Counted from the first letter of the stretch, positions 18,423-27,311 are shown. The stretch: DNA of 64,000 nt from Desulfopila aestuarii DSM 18488 (GCA_945863875.1 CAMBBS010000001.1:62001-126000); one strand, 5' to 3'. A program made the numbers and translations. Notes: a model not told the origin generated them from the letters alone.

Positions 18423-21391
18423 GACGACGCCTCCTTGGAATGAACTCCGGCATAGACGACCGCGCCTTGCTTGCCCTTATAGACAATCGGGGCGACGGAA
18501 ACGTCACACTGAATGGTGCTGCCATCCAGACGGAGATATTTTTCCTTGCTGGCCGGCAATAATTTCCGTTCGTTTTGCATGCTTTTCAGCTGTTCAAGCC
18601 ATCGCTCCCGTGTTTCTTCAGGCACCCGGTGAATAATGGATGTGCCGAGAAGCTGCCGAGGGGAGGAGGCGCCAAGCATCTCGCAGCCGGTTGGATTGAC
18701 ATAGCTGAAGTTCTCCTCGGTGAGGACAAAGATGCCCACCGGCGTGTGTTCGACCAGCTCCTGCCACGAGGCTTCACTCTCGGCCAGGGCATCGACCATT
18801 TTCTGGAAATCCGTCACGTTTTCAAAGGTGACGACGACGCCTTCGATGACATTGCCCACGGTTCGAAAAGGTCTGACCCGCATGCGATACTGCTGCCCCC
18901 GGTTATCGACCACCAGTGACTCGTATTTCTCCAGACTGCGCAGCACCTGCGTGGCGTGGCTTTTTATGTCCACGTCTTTCAGGGTTGTGGCAAAATGCTC
19001 GATGGACCGGCCGATGTCCGAGGGAGTCAGATGAAAGAAACTGGCAATCAGCGGGGTGAATCGCCTGATGTTCAGATTGATATCGAGAAAAATTGTCGCT
19101 ACGTCGGTTGAGTCGAGCAGGTTCTTGATGTCGTCGTTGGCCGAAACAAGTTCATCTATCCGGCCCTGCAGTTCGGCGTTGACCGTCGACGCCTCCTCGT
19201 TCAATGACTGCAGTTCCTCCTTGGATGTCTCCAGCTCTTCATTGGTGCTCTGCAGCTCCTCGTTGGCCGACTGCAGTTCTTCATTGGTCGACTTTAATTC
19301 CTCGTTGGAGGTCTCCAGCTCCTCAATGGTCGTCTGTAAATTTTCTCTGGTATAACGCAGTTCATCCTCGAGCCTTTTGGTATCCTGGACTGTCGCATCC
19401 TGATGCTTCTCCCTGATGTAACCTTTTGCCCTGGGGGCGACCTTTTTTTCCTTTTCGTGGGGCGTTTCGTCAAAGATGATCAGCATCAAACCCCGGTGAC
19501 CACTTTGGATATCCGGTAACGGTCTGACGATCAGGCTGATGTCCTGGGCATCGCCGTTATTCTGCACCCGGAGGTTTTTGATGGTAATTTCCGCCCGTTC
19601 CGCGGACATCTTGCGGATGGCGTGGGTCAGGCCGGCCCTCAGGCCCGGCCGCGCCATCTGCAAGATATTGCTGCTGGCCTCGCCTTCAGCCGGTTCCAGG
19701 AAGCGGCCGGTCCGTCCATGGGCATACATCAAATCCGCCTTGTCGTCGACGACCACACAAACCGGCAGGTCGCTTTGCGAAAGGATCGCTTTTAACAATC
19801 GGATGGTGGCGACATCTCTGGACGTCCTGCCGGTCATGGCCGTGTCTTCGATCTGCACCCGGTCGACGGGTTGGAGTGTTGGTAATGTGATCGATGCCGT
19901 GTTGCCGTCGTGGGTGGTGCGCCTCTCGAATATCTTCCATTTTTTATCGAGCAGGGTGAACTGATCGGTCGCCCGGCCAATGTTTTCCGAGGTGCCGAGC
20001 AAGAGAATGCCGCCCTGCTTGAGACTATAGTGAAAGGTCGGCAGTAATTTTTCCTGGAGTTCCGGCCCGAAGTAAATCATCAGGTTCCGGCAGCTCAACA
20101 TATCCAGTTTGGTGAACGGCGGATCCTTGATGACGTTCTGTTCGGCGAAGACGGCCATGGCGCGGATATTTTTCTTGATCTGGTAGTGACCGTTCACCTT
20201 GTTAAAAAACCTTTCAAGGCGTTCCGGGCTGACATCAATGGAGATGGAATCGGGGTAGATACCCGCCCGTGCCACACGTATGGCCTCTTCGTCGAGATCG
20301 GTGCCAAAGAGCTGGACATTGATATTGCGGCCGAGATTTTCCAGGCATTCCTTGACAATGATGGCCAGGGAATAGACCTCCTCACCGCTGCTGCAGCCCG
20401 GGACCCAGATGCGAAAGTCATAGCCGTCCGGTTTGTGCTGCAGCAGATTGAGCAGGTATTTTTCTTTCAGCAATCGAAAGGTTTCGCCGTCCCGGAAGAA
20501 ACTGGTAACACCGATCAGCAGTTCCTTGAACAAAATGACCACTTCCCGTTCAGACTCCTGCAGATACCCGACATATTGATCAATGGTGTCGATCTGGTGC
20601 ACGTACATGCGCCTCTCGATGCGCCGGGAGATGGTGTTTTTTTTGTACTGCGAAAAATCATGGCCGGTCACGGAACGAATAAGGACAAAGATTTTCTGCA
20701 GGGCGTGGTTTATTTTGTCTTCTTCTATGTGCTCCATCGCTTTTTCTACTTTATCGTAATGATGGAGAAAGTGCACCAGCTGCTCGGGCATCTTCTCCGG
20801 CGGGAGGATGTGGTCGGCCAGCCCGGTGGCGGCGGCATTGGACGGCATGCCGTCAAATTTCGCCGAGTCCTTGTCCTGGACGATTATCAATCCGGCACAG
20901 GCCTTGATGGCCTTGATGCCCAGGGTACCGTCGGTGCCGGTGCCGGAAAGAATGATGCCGACTGCCTTATTGCCCTGATCCTCGGCAAGAGATCGAAAGA
21001 AGGTATCAATTGGCCGGTGCAGACTCTCCGCCTGTTTTCTGTCGAGCAATTGCAGGCGGCCATGTAACATGGCCAGCTCCTTGTCCGGCGGGATGACGTA
21101 AATCCGGTTGGCGGCAACACGCATGTTGTCTGTAATCTGGTGGACCGGCATCTTTGTCTTGTTCTGGATAAGCTCCGGCAGCATGCTGGTGTGTTTTGGA
21201 TCAAGATGGGAAACCAGGACGAAAGCCAGACCTGAATCCTCGGGCATGGCGGTAAAGAACTGTGTCAAGGCCTCAAGCCCGCCGGCGGAAGAACCAATGC
21301 CGACCACCCCGGCCATCGGCGAGGGTTTGTTCTGCCTGGTGCATGGCTGCTGATCCTTCGCTGCAGCGGGGGACTGTTTTTCGTCGGCCAT
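18419..21391 (-). CDS. CheB-CheR fusion with coiled coil and PAS domains
   Basis: 990 residues. Residues ~25-215 are a CheB-type methylesterase (GIGSSAGGLEAL, SHLDPKH, GTGTDGTLG supply the Ser-His-Asp triad). Residues ~225-480 are a CheR-type methyltransferase (SRRIERRM, FFRDGETF, VPGCSSGEEVYSLA). A PAS-like segment (~535-640) is followed by a long coiled coil built of repeated NEELxS/T heptads (~680-755) and two PAS domains (~760-870 and ~875-985). Such fusions, without a chemoreceptor nearby, are thought to control non-chemotaxis kinases by reversible methylation. The start follows AAAGGAAAGG. The promoter region is only 122 bp from the left end of the integrated element. Confidence 0.93.
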   Translation of the reverse strand: MADEKQSPAAAKDQQPCTRQNKPSPMAGVVGIGSSAGGLEALTQFFTAMPEDSGLAFVLVSHLDPKHTSMLPELIQNKTKMPVHQITDNMRVAANRIYVIPPDKELAMLHGRLQLLDRKQAESLHRPIDTFFRSLAEDQGNKAVGIILSGTGTDGTLGIKAIKACAGLIIVQDKDSAKFDGMPSNAAATGLADHILPPEKMPEQLVHFLHHYDKVEKAMEHIEEDKINHALQKIFVLIRSVTGHDFSQYKKNTISRRIERRMYVHQIDTIDQYVGYLQESEREVVILFKELLIGVTSFFRDGETFRLLKEKYLLNLLQHKPDGYDFRIWVPGCSSGEEVYSLAIIVKECLENLGRNINVQLFGTDLDEEAIRVARAGIYPDSISIDVSPERLERFFNKVNGHYQIKKNIRAMAVFAEQNVIKDPPFTKLDMLSCRNLMIYFGPELQEKLLPTFHYSLKQGGILLLGTSENIGRATDQFTLLDKKWKIFERRTTHDGNTASITLPTLQPVDRVQIEDTAMTGRTSRDVATIRLLKAILSQSDLPVCVVVDDKADLMYAHGRTGRFLEPAEGEASSNILQMARPGLRAGLTHAIRKMSAERAEITIKNLRVQNNGDAQDISLIVRPLPDIQSGHRGLMLIIFDETPHEKEKKVAPRAKGYIREKHQDATVQDTKRLEDELRYTRENLQTTIEELETSNEELKSTNEELQSANEELQSTNEELETSKEELQSLNEEASTVNAELQGRIDELVSANDDIKNLLDSTDVATIFLDINLNIRRFTPLIASFFHLTPSDIGRSIEHFATTLKDVDIKSHATQVLRSLEKYESLVVDNRGQQYRMRVRPFRTVGNVIEGVVVTFENVTDFQKMVDALAESEASWQELVEHTPVGIFVLTEENFSYVNPTGCEMLGASSPRQLLGTSIIHRVPEETRERWLEQLKSMQNERKLLPASKEKYLRLDGSTIQCDVSVAPIVYKGKQGAVVYAGVHSKEASS

Positions 21392-21512
21392 ATCCTTTCC
21401 TTTTGTCTGCCAATATCTCCCAGGGACTGAAAAGCGTTGCAGCGTGTTGCCCTTCTGCCGGGGTCGGAAACAATAGCGTATAAAGTATCCTGAATTATAG
21501 TACTGTATTACG

Positions 21513-21529
21513 CACGGATAGACAATCCC
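21513..21529 (+). repeat. attL: 17-bp direct repeat CACGGATAGACAATCCC
   Basis: Identical to 31129-31145. It lies ~290 bp upstream of the integrase gene and 122 bp from the start of the CheB-CheR gene. The sequences on either side diverge at once, as expected for an attachment core. Confidence 0.85.
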
Positions 21530-21582
21530 AAAAATAGCCTTTCACACACTTTCACTTAGCCACACTTCAACACTGTTTTTCA

Positions 21583-21612
21583 TTGCACAAACAAATACAT
21601 ATCGTGTATAAT
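21583..21612 (+). promoter_or_regulatory. sigma-70-like promoter for integrase
   Basis: TTGCAC (21583-21588), 18-bp spacer, TATAAT (21607-21612), inside the left end of the element. The tandem GAGCGGTACAG repeats follow ~45 bp downstream and could repress this promoter. Confidence 0.55.
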
Positions 21613-21656
21613 GCTTCATATATCGTAATTTGCTTTAATTCGATTTAACACCATTA

Positions 21657-21770
21657 GAGCGGTACAGGAGCGGTACAGGAGCGGTACAGAATTTCAAGAT
21701 TAGCTACACACGGACTATTTGAACGGATTTTTTGAAGGTTGCCCCACCTTTGTACCGCTTTTGTACCGCT
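21657..21770 (+). repeat. left-end iterated repeats GAGCGGTACAG, three direct and two inverted
   Basis: Three head-to-tail 11-bp copies of GAGCGGTACAG (21657-21689) are followed by two inverted copies TTGTACCGCT (21750-21759 and 21761-21770). Two more copies lie just inside the right end (31019-31039). This arrangement, at both ends near the att cores and next to int, fits arm-type binding sites for integrase or excisionase; operator or iteron function is possible. Confidence 0.7.
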
Positions 21771-21818
21771 TGTCGCATCTATCAAATTGATTTCTAAAAC
21801 AAAAAAAAGAGGCTACCC

Positions 21819-23012
21819 ATGGCGATATGGACAAAATGCAAGACAACCGGCATAAGGTTTCGTTTGCACCCTACCCGGAAACATGGCGTTAATTTTGACA
21901 GGTATTTCACCATTCGATACAAGGTTGACGGTAAAGAGAAATCCGAGGCGCTTGGATGGTCGAGCAATGGATGGACGGAAACGAAAGCGGCAGCGGCACT
22001 TGCCGAGCTGAGGGCAAACCATACCATGGGTGAAGGTCCGCGAAGCCTTGCAGAGAAAAGAGATATCCGGGTACAGGCAGAGATAGAAGCAACTGAGCGC
22101 GAGCAGGAAGAGAAGGCCCGGAATATTACTTACGGTGAGATCTTCACAGATCATTACTATCCACATGTGCAGCATAACCGGAGAAATCAGAGGAGTATCA
22201 GGCGGGAAGAGGATTTACATCGCCTGTGGATTGCCCCTGTTCTCGCTGACAGGCCAATCAGGGAAGTAATGCCCATTCACCTGGAGAGAATAAAAAAGAA
22301 CATGCTGAAGGCAGGAAGGGCACCCCGAACCGTTCAATACTGCCTTGCCGTTGTCCGGCAGTTATTCAACTACGCATTAAACAACAATCTCTTTGAAGGG
22401 AAGAACCCGGCAGGCGCAACAGGTGGAGTAAAGCGCCCAAAGGTTGATAATCGCCGAACACGTTTCCTGTCCAGGGAAGAGGCGGCGGACATATTAAAAA
22501 TATTGTCAGATCGGACACCTAATGTTCACGATATCGCGCTATTTGCTCTCTACACAGGCGCAAGAGCAGGGGAGGTTTTCAATCTGAAATGGGGCGATGT
22601 TGATCTGTTCCAGGGCGTGGCGATGCTGAAGGACACAAAGAGCGGAAAAAACAGGGCGGTATACCTCACTAAAGAGGTGAAGAATATGCTGGCCCACAGA
22701 CGACCGGAAAACGCACAGGGGGGGGCTCTCGTATTCACAGGGCGGGACGGTATAAAGATAATGAGGATATCGAATAGTTTTACCAATGTGATAAACGAGC
22801 TGAAACTTAATGAAGGCGTTACGGACCCGCGACAAAGGGTAATGTTCCACACTCTGAGACATACCTTTGCAAGCTGGCTGGCGATGGACGGTATAAATCC
22901 TTTTCACCTCAAAGAATTAATGGGACACTCTGATTTAAAACTGACAGAGCGGTATAGTCACTTGTCGGAATCGACATTGAAACAGGCGGCGATGAGAATA
23001 AGCCAAGGATAA
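21819..23012 (+). CDS. int: tyrosine recombinase integrase
   Basis: 397 residues. An N-terminal DNA-binding region (~1-95) precedes a SAM-like core-binding domain (~105-190) and a catalytic domain (~215-390). The catalytic set is complete: Arg249 (TGARAGE), Lys274 (TKSGKNR), His344/Arg347 (HTLRHTF), His370 (MGHSD) and Tyr379 (ERYSHL). It should catalyse integration and excision at the 17-bp repeats. The start is set by AAAAAAGAGG 8 bp upstream. As in P4-type and PICI elements it lies at one end of the element next to attL, reading inward. It is followed by a structured intergenic segment. Confidence 0.95.
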   Translation: MAIWTKCKTTGIRFRLHPTRKHGVNFDRYFTIRYKVDGKEKSEALGWSSNGWTETKAAAALAELRANHTMGEGPRSLAEKRDIRVQAEIEATEREQEEKARNITYGEIFTDHYYPHVQHNRRNQRSIRREEDLHRLWIAPVLADRPIREVMPIHLERIKKNMLKAGRAPRTVQYCLAVVRQLFNYALNNNLFEGKNPAGATGGVKRPKVDNRRTRFLSREEAADILKILSDRTPNVHDIALFALYTGARAGEVFNLKWGDVDLFQGVAMLKDTKSGKNRAVYLTKEVKNMLAHRRPENAQGGALVFTGRDGIKIMRISNSFTNVINELKLNEGVTDPRQRVMFHTLRHTFASWLAMDGINPFHLKELMGHSDLKLTERYSHLSESTLKQAAMRISQG

Positions 23013-23020
23013 AAATATTT

Positions 23021-23076
23021 TCACCGGGATAGGTTCGCTACCGAAAAGCCGTGAACCCTGACGGCCTGCCCGGTGA
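23021..23076 (+). terminator. nested stem structure after integrase gene
   Basis: TCACCGGG (23021-23028) pairs with CCCGGTGA (23069-23076), enclosing GGTTC (23032-23036) with GAACC (23053-23057) or CCGT with ACGG. It follows the int stop by 9 bp and precedes the next gene. It could end or attenuate int transcription; a small structured RNA is another possibility. Confidence 0.5.
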
Positions 23077-23105
23077 TTCTTTCAGGGTATCTTTATGGGT
23101 GAGAT

Positions 23106-23792
23106 ATGAAAAATGTTCGAGAGTATTTTCAAAACTTGTGTGATGGATCTAAGCCTGTTGACCTAGATCTCTATTTTGACCAAAAAGCAAATATTCTGGA
23201 ATCTGTCATGCAACACTATTCCACAGAATATGGTTCTTCTCTGCGGGAGGAAGAACCCGACGAAGAATCTATTTTGCCGGTTCATCAAGAACCAATTTTC
23301 ACATCTAACGGCGAACTACTGATTGCATTATACGACGAAATTCTTTCAGACAACTATGTTCCACCGTTCGACAATCTCACCGGGTTACAATTTCACCTGT
23401 ACGCATTATGGACATTTTACAATGTCGTCAGACCTGAAGAAATCACACTCGAGACCCTTCTTAAATTAGACTTGGCAACAATCAGACTGATTAGCATTGC
23501 AGCACCTGCAGCGGTATTAATGAAACCCATTACAGCGAAAAAAAAGCAACGACGAGGTGTACAGGGAGGCAAGGCTCGTCAAAAAGAAACGACACGGCAA
23601 GATGTTTTTGATGCCTATAAATCAATGGGTGCCTATTGGACTGATGGAATAAAACCAATTACCGTTGGAGAGGAATCTTTTTCGATAAGCGGCTTTGCTT
23701 TGAAACAGATAATAATCCAGGCGGGGGTGAATTTGGATCAAAAAACCGTTATCGGTCATTTAAAAGAACTCAAAAAAGATGGAATTATATAA
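23106..23792 (+). CDS. hypothetical protein of the satellite, possible winged-helix C-terminus
   Basis: 228 residues, not recognised. The first ~80 residues are acidic; a basic stretch with KKKQRRGVQGGKARQKE (~140-160) could contact nucleic acid; the last ~60 residues (ISGFALKQIIIQAGV, TVIGHLKELKKDGII) look like the recognition helix and wing of a winged-helix domain. Position after int and before the HTH/primase block is where satellites usually place their regulator. A GGGTGAG ribosome site precedes the ATG. A role as transcriptional regulator is plausible but unproven. Confidence 0.6.
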   Translation: MKNVREYFQNLCDGSKPVDLDLYFDQKANILESVMQHYSTEYGSSLREEEPDEESILPVHQEPIFTSNGELLIALYDEILSDNYVPPFDNLTGLQFHLYALWTFYNVVRPEEITLETLLKLDLATIRLISIAAPAAVLMKPITAKKKQRRGVQGGKARQKETTRQDVFDAYKSMGAYWTDGIKPITVGEESFSISGFALKQIIIQAGVNLDQKTVIGHLKELKKDGII

Positions 23793-23831
23793 TATAATTC
23801 CGAACTGAATAATATAAGTCGGAAGTATATA

Positions 23832-23853
23832 ATATGCTGTAATTGCAGCATAT
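23832..23853 (+). repeat. 8-bp inverted repeat upstream of HTH gene
   Basis: ATATGCTG and CAGCATAT separated by 6 bp, in a very AT-rich gap that also contains repeated TATAATATAA-like stretches (23785-23835). Candidate operator/promoter region for the HTH-primase gene block, or a weak terminator. Confidence 0.4.
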
Positions 23854-23923
23854 TTCACAAGGCCGTAAAGTGTCTCACATAGCAAGCCGATAACCGGCGG
23901 GCATGGATTTAAAGAGGCACTTT

Positions 23924-24166
23924 ATGGAATCATCTCTTAGACAATCTGCAGCAAAAGTCATTCAGGAATCAGCAGCAAATTACCCCACAAGGTTTATTGC
24001 CCGGTCGGAAGTAAAGAGATTCACCGGCGGCGTATATTCGTCGGGCTATCTTGCGAACCACGATTCAATGGGCACTGGCCCTAAAGGCGCTTTCAAAATT
24101 GGTCGGCAAAAATGTTATCCAGTCGATAGCCTGTGTGATTGGCTTGTCGAACGGCTGGAGGCGTAG
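23924..24166 (+). CDS. AlpA/excisionase-like helix-turn-helix protein
   Basis: 80 residues from the ATG at 23924, chosen because AAAGAGG lies 6-7 bp upstream; an upstream in-frame ATG at 23903 has no ribosome site. The second half (TRFIARSEVKRFTGG, SGYLANHDSMGTGPKG, KIGRQKCYPVDSLCDWLVERL) has the MerR/AlpA-type winged HTH layout: recognition of a promoter or att site, a wing, then a YPVDSL-x-x-W helix. In P4- and PICI-like elements such genes act as excisionase or activator. It opens a run of four genes (23924-26483) linked by 3-bp gaps or 4-bp overlaps. Confidence 0.75.
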   Translation: MESSLRQSAAKVIQESAANYPTRFIARSEVKRFTGGVYSSGYLANHDSMGTGPKGAFKIGRQKCYPVDSLCDWLVERLEA

Positions 24167-24169
24167 CCG

Positions 24170-24346
24170 ATGACCCAAGAACAAAAAATCAGCGCAATCA
24201 ACAGCCTTTGCCTGACCAATCAATTCGGGTTACTCGCTCAATTAATGACATCGATGCCGGGTAGCCTTGCAATTCTTTTGAGCGATCGACCTGCGGAACA
24301 GAAACGGCGCGACCTGCTAAAATTGTTGAAGGAGGGCGCGAAATGA
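24170..24346 (+). CDS. small hypothetical protein (58 aa)
   Basis: A 58-residue reading frame starting 3 bp after the HTH gene stop and overlapping the next gene by 4 bp (ATGA). The product begins MTQEQKISAINSLC and ends KRRDLLKLLKEGAK; it is amphipathic and helical. It is unrecognised. Support comes from the tight spacing and coupled start/stop within the primase operon. Confidence 0.6.
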   Translation: MTQEQKISAINSLCLTNQFGLLAQLMTSMPGSLAILLSDRPAEQKRRDLLKLLKEGAK

Positions 24347-24477
24347 CGGCAAAAAGAAACCCTGGCCAGGTGGTGACACACCCGGCGCAGGGCAAAAACA
24401 AAAGCAATCGACGTTTGTATAATAAGCCCCCAATCCGCAAACAGCAAGTTTTTTTACGGCGCGGGGGTAGACGATGA
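24343..24477 (+). CDS. small basic hypothetical protein (44 aa)
   Basis: A 44-residue, strongly basic protein (MTAKRNPGQVV ... NKSNRRLYNKPP ... LRRGGRR). Both its start and its stop overlap neighbouring genes as ATGA, so it is flanked by two translational couplings. The composition suggests nucleic acid binding, but no family is recognised. Confidence 0.55.
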   Translation: MTAKRNPGQVVTHPAQGKNKSNRRLYNKPPIRKQQVFLRRGGRR

Positions 24478-26483
24478 CCGCACCCTATACAGCAATATAT
24501 TCCTCAGTTGGTAATCTTGATTTTCTGGACAGCAGCTTCAGCGATGAGATGACCACCTGTGACCAGTATGCCAATGTTCCGGATGAACTCCGCGGCAAAA
24601 GCAATTGGCTTGTCTGGAAGCTTATCCCAAATGAAGACCCGACCAAAAAACCGCGAAAAGTACCCTTCAACCCACGAACAGGGGGGCTTGCAAGTAGCAC
24701 GAACCCGACAGATTGGACAACGCTCGGTGAGGCCCTGGCGGCTGTTAATGGCGGCTCATACACAGGGGTGGGGTTTGTGTTCGATGGAACCGGCATCGTC
24801 GGTGTTGACCTTGATAATGTCCGCGATCCTGCAACAGGGACGGTCGAACCATGGGCGGAAGATGAGATAAACTACTTTGGATCATATACGGAAGTCTCCC
24901 CCAGCGGGACCGGCTTTCATATCCTGTGTAGGTCCGACCTCCAGCACATTGGCGTGAACAATGGACAGGTAGAAATCTATTCCAGCGGGCGATTCTTCAC
25001 AGTCACAGGCAATCTGTACGATGAAGGCCTGAACACCCTGGAGGATTGTTCCGAGCAACACCGGCGGCTGTACACTGAATATGCACCGAAAAACAAACAG
25101 ACCGATGCGCAACCGGCAGCAACCTGTGACCGCTCAGTAATGACCGCTGAAGACAAAACACTGTGTGACCGGATAGGCGCCAGCAAGCAAGGCGAGAAAT
25201 TCACCGACCTGTTTACTGGCCAGTGGTCAGAGAAATATCCGTCACAGTCTGAGGCGGACATGGCGATGTTGTTTATGCTCGCTTTCTGGACCGGCAAGGA
25301 TAGCAAGCAGATGGATAGAATTTTCCGATCTTCGAGGCTACACCGCGACAAATGGGACAGTATGCGCGGTGACACCACTTATGGGCAAATCTGCCTGGGG
25401 CGGGCGATATCCGGCACAGGTGATGCTATCGGCAGCAAGAGCCCTACCCATTACAGCGCTGAAGATCTGAGCCCGGCACCACCGGCGGCGAAGGTTAACA
25501 AGTTTCAATTTGTTCCTGCTGCTTCGTTACAGTGTAACACTCAGATAGAATGGCAAATCGAAGGTGTCATGGAGTATTGCGCTTTCTCTTTGATGTTTGG
25601 CGATAGCGGCACAATGAAAAGTTTTGTGGCGCTGGACATGGGGCTGTGCATCGCCACCGGAATTGATTACCACGGCAGGAAAGTCAGGCAAGGTCCTGTT
25701 GTAATCATCATAGGCGAAGGTTTGGCCGGATATGGTCGCAGGATAGCAGCATGGTCAAAATATCACGGCATCGACCTGACAGACCACCCGGTATTCGTTT
25801 CGACCATGGCGGCGCAATTTCTGGACGATAACAGCGCAGGAGAAGTTGAAGAGGCTGTCAACGCTATATCCATGAAATACGGAGAGGTCCGGCTGGTAAT
25901 CGTTGACACTTTGAATCGAAATTTTGGACCAGGCGATGAGAGCAGCACCGCCGATATGACAAAGTTCATTGGAGCGCTTGACATGCGCCTGGGGAACAGA
26001 GTCACGAAAATGATAGTTCACCATACAGGCCATGGGGACAAGACCAGGGCGCGAGGAGCATATGCACTCAAGGCAGCGCTTGATTGTGAGATCCAGATAA
26101 GCCGTTTGCTTGGAAAAATAGTTCTGACCAACACGAAACAAAAAGATGCACCGGAATTTTCTCCTATCACATTTGATTCACAGGTAGTCGACCTGGACCA
26201 CGAAGGCGAGATTGATTTACTCGACCCCATGACATCTTTGGTCTTGACCGAGAACGACGAAACACCACACGAGAAGCATCCGTCACTGTCTCCCAAAATG
26301 GGAATGGCGCTCTCATTATTGGACTTAATGAACAGAAAAAGCGGTCCTACTTGCCTCTCTCATTGGATGCACATGTGCGGTGAGGAAAAGGTGTATAGCA
26401 AGTCGCCTTTCTACACAGCTACTAAGACCATGGAGGACAAGAAGGTTATTGTAATATCAAATGGTTATGTAATGCGGTCCTAG
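24474..26483 (+). CDS. satellite replication protein: AEP primase fused to RepA-type helicase
   Basis: 669 residues. The N-terminal ~200 residues form an archaeo-eukaryotic-type primase/polymerase domain: metal-binding VDLDNV (Asp112, Asp114) and SPSGTGFHI (His149) are the first two catalytic motifs. A linker leads to a RepA/RecA-fold ATPase with Walker A GDSGTMKS (376-383) and Walker B LVIVD (474-478). Together these would prime and unwind an origin, so the element can replicate autonomously after excision. The ATG overlaps the previous stop (ATGA). Iterons begin inside its last codons and continue downstream, as in SaPI rep-ori modules. The C-terminus (~580-669) may be a DNA-binding domain. 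Confidence 0.88.
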   Translation: MTAPYTAIYSSVGNLDFLDSSFSDEMTTCDQYANVPDELRGKSNWLVWKLIPNEDPTKKPRKVPFNPRTGGLASSTNPTDWTTLGEALAAVNGGSYTGVGFVFDGTGIVGVDLDNVRDPATGTVEPWAEDEINYFGSYTEVSPSGTGFHILCRSDLQHIGVNNGQVEIYSSGRFFTVTGNLYDEGLNTLEDCSEQHRRLYTEYAPKNKQTDAQPAATCDRSVMTAEDKTLCDRIGASKQGEKFTDLFTGQWSEKYPSQSEADMAMLFMLAFWTGKDSKQMDRIFRSSRLHRDKWDSMRGDTTYGQICLGRAISGTGDAIGSKSPTHYSAEDLSPAPPAAKVNKFQFVPAASLQCNTQIEWQIEGVMEYCAFSLMFGDSGTMKSFVALDMGLCIATGIDYHGRKVRQGPVVIIIGEGLAGYGRRIAAWSKYHGIDLTDHPVFVSTMAAQFLDDNSAGEVEEAVNAISMKYGEVRLVIVDTLNRNFGPGDESSTADMTKFIGALDMRLGNRVTKMIVHHTGHGDKTRARGAYALKAALDCEIQISRLLGKIVLTNTKQKDAPEFSPITFDSQVVDLDHEGEIDLLDPMTSLVLTENDETPHEKHPSLSPKMGMALSLLDLMNRKSGPTCLSHWMHMCGEEKVYSKSPFYTATKTMEDKKVIVISNGYVMRS

Positions 26484-26575
26484 AGTCCTAATGCGGTCCT
26501 AATGCGGTCCTAGTACCAAGGTGCAGGTCGGTAGTCCTAGTCCTACCCCCCTTTAGGGGTAGGACAACTAGGACT
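26471..26575 (+). repeat. candidate replication origin: iterons plus nested hairpin
   Basis: Three 11-bp copies of AATGCGGTCCT (26471-26481, 26490-26500, 26501-26511), the first within the end of the rep gene, are followed by a long inverted repeat: GTCCTACCCC/GGGGTAGGAC (26540-26549 with 26556-26565) inside AGTCCTA/TAGGACT (26533-26539 with 26569-26575). Iterons plus a hairpin directly after a primase-helicase gene is the usual form of a satellite or plasmid origin. The hairpin could also be a terminator, but no T-run follows. Confidence 0.6.
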
Positions 26576-26622
26576 GCACAGAAAATGAAAAAAATCAGTC
26601 AAAAACAAACGAGAGGCTAAAA

Positions 26623-26844
26623 ATGACAAAACCGAAATCACCAATTTTCAAACACGACCACCCGACAGTACCTGATGCATGCCGTCTTTGTTGGGCGCTC
26701 CAGGTCCGAAAAATCGGCGGCAGGTGTCAGAGTGGATGCACCCCACAACACTGTGAATGGCAGGCACATCCTGCGAACTTTACCGGACGACCATGCGATC
26801 CGTCGAGAGTTGAAAATATGCTTCCCACAATGGAGAATCTATGA
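26623..26844 (+). CDS. small Cys-rich protein, possible zinc binder
   Basis: 73 residues with CRLC, then CQSGC and HC spaced like a small zinc ribbon, and a C-terminal PCDPSRVE. GAGAGG lies 8 bp before the ATG. It overlaps the next gene by 4 bp. No family is recognised; the location after the origin suggests an early satellite function. Confidence 0.6.
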   Translation: MTKPKSPIFKHDHPTVPDACRLCWALQVRKIGGRCQSGCTPQHCEWQAHPANFTGRPCDPSRVENMLPTMENL

Positions 26845-27011
26845 CCACAAACCTTTTTTATCCAAATGACGTTTCACGGCAAAAGATGCTGGCAGACTTC
26901 GATATATTGATTGACGCTATCGCCGCTCGAGATCAGGCCGCAATTCCGACCGAAACGACTTTACCCGAAAATAACGATGACATTATGTCGTCAGAACCAG
27001 AGGAAATATAA
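26841..27011 (+). CDS. small acidic hypothetical protein (56 aa)
   Basis: A 56-residue frame whose ATG overlaps the stop of the Cys-rich gene (ATGA). The product is acidic (DFDILIDAIAARDQ, ENNDDIMSSEPEE). It is unrecognised. The next gene starts 1 bp after its stop, so it is part of one operon. Confidence 0.55.
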   Translation: MTTNLFYPNDVSRQKMLADFDILIDAIAARDQAAIPTETTLPENNDDIMSSEPEEI

Positions 27012-27012
27012 T

Positions 27013-27309
27013 ATGAGCGGCAAATTGAAAATCTCTGAGAGTTTGATTGTCTGTGCTGATTTTATCAAATCGGCGGAAACGGCACGACCTGACGTTGTTG
27101 TCAACAGCCTGCTTGATTTGGCCCTGCAATTGGTACGCGCAACGTGTTTACCAGGGACCGACGAAGAGACTATTACCGTGCTTGCGGTCTATACAGCCAC
27201 TCAGGTATTGGAGCGATCCGAGGTGAATCTTGAAAAAATGATATCCGATGCAGAGTACGAGGCGGCGCATGCTGAAGACATCGCACGTTCAGGCGGAACC
27301 CTTCAGTAA
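27013..27309 (+). CDS. hypothetical protein of the satellite (98 aa)
   Basis: 98 residues from the ATG at 27013, which has AGAGGAA 6 bp upstream; the same frame is open further upstream but that part overlaps the preceding gene. The product is an all-helical, slightly acidic protein (ISESLIVCADFIKSAETARPD, LLDLALQLVRATC). It is not recognised. It is followed after 2 bp by the next gene. Confidence 0.6.
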   Translation: MSGKLKISESLIVCADFIKSAETARPDVVVNSLLDLALQLVRATCLPGTDEETITVLAVYTATQVLERSEVNLEKMISDAEYEAAHAEDIARSGGTLQ

Positions 27310-27311
27310 CC

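Noticed and set aside
19200-19340. Short periodic repeats resembling a repeat array
   Set aside because: They encode the NEELxS coiled-coil heptads of the CheB-CheR-PAS protein, in frame, without spacers of CRISPR type.
21657-21689. Possible CRISPR-like repeats
   Set aside because: Contiguous 11-bp copies with no spacers and no cas genes; better explained as protein-binding iterons.
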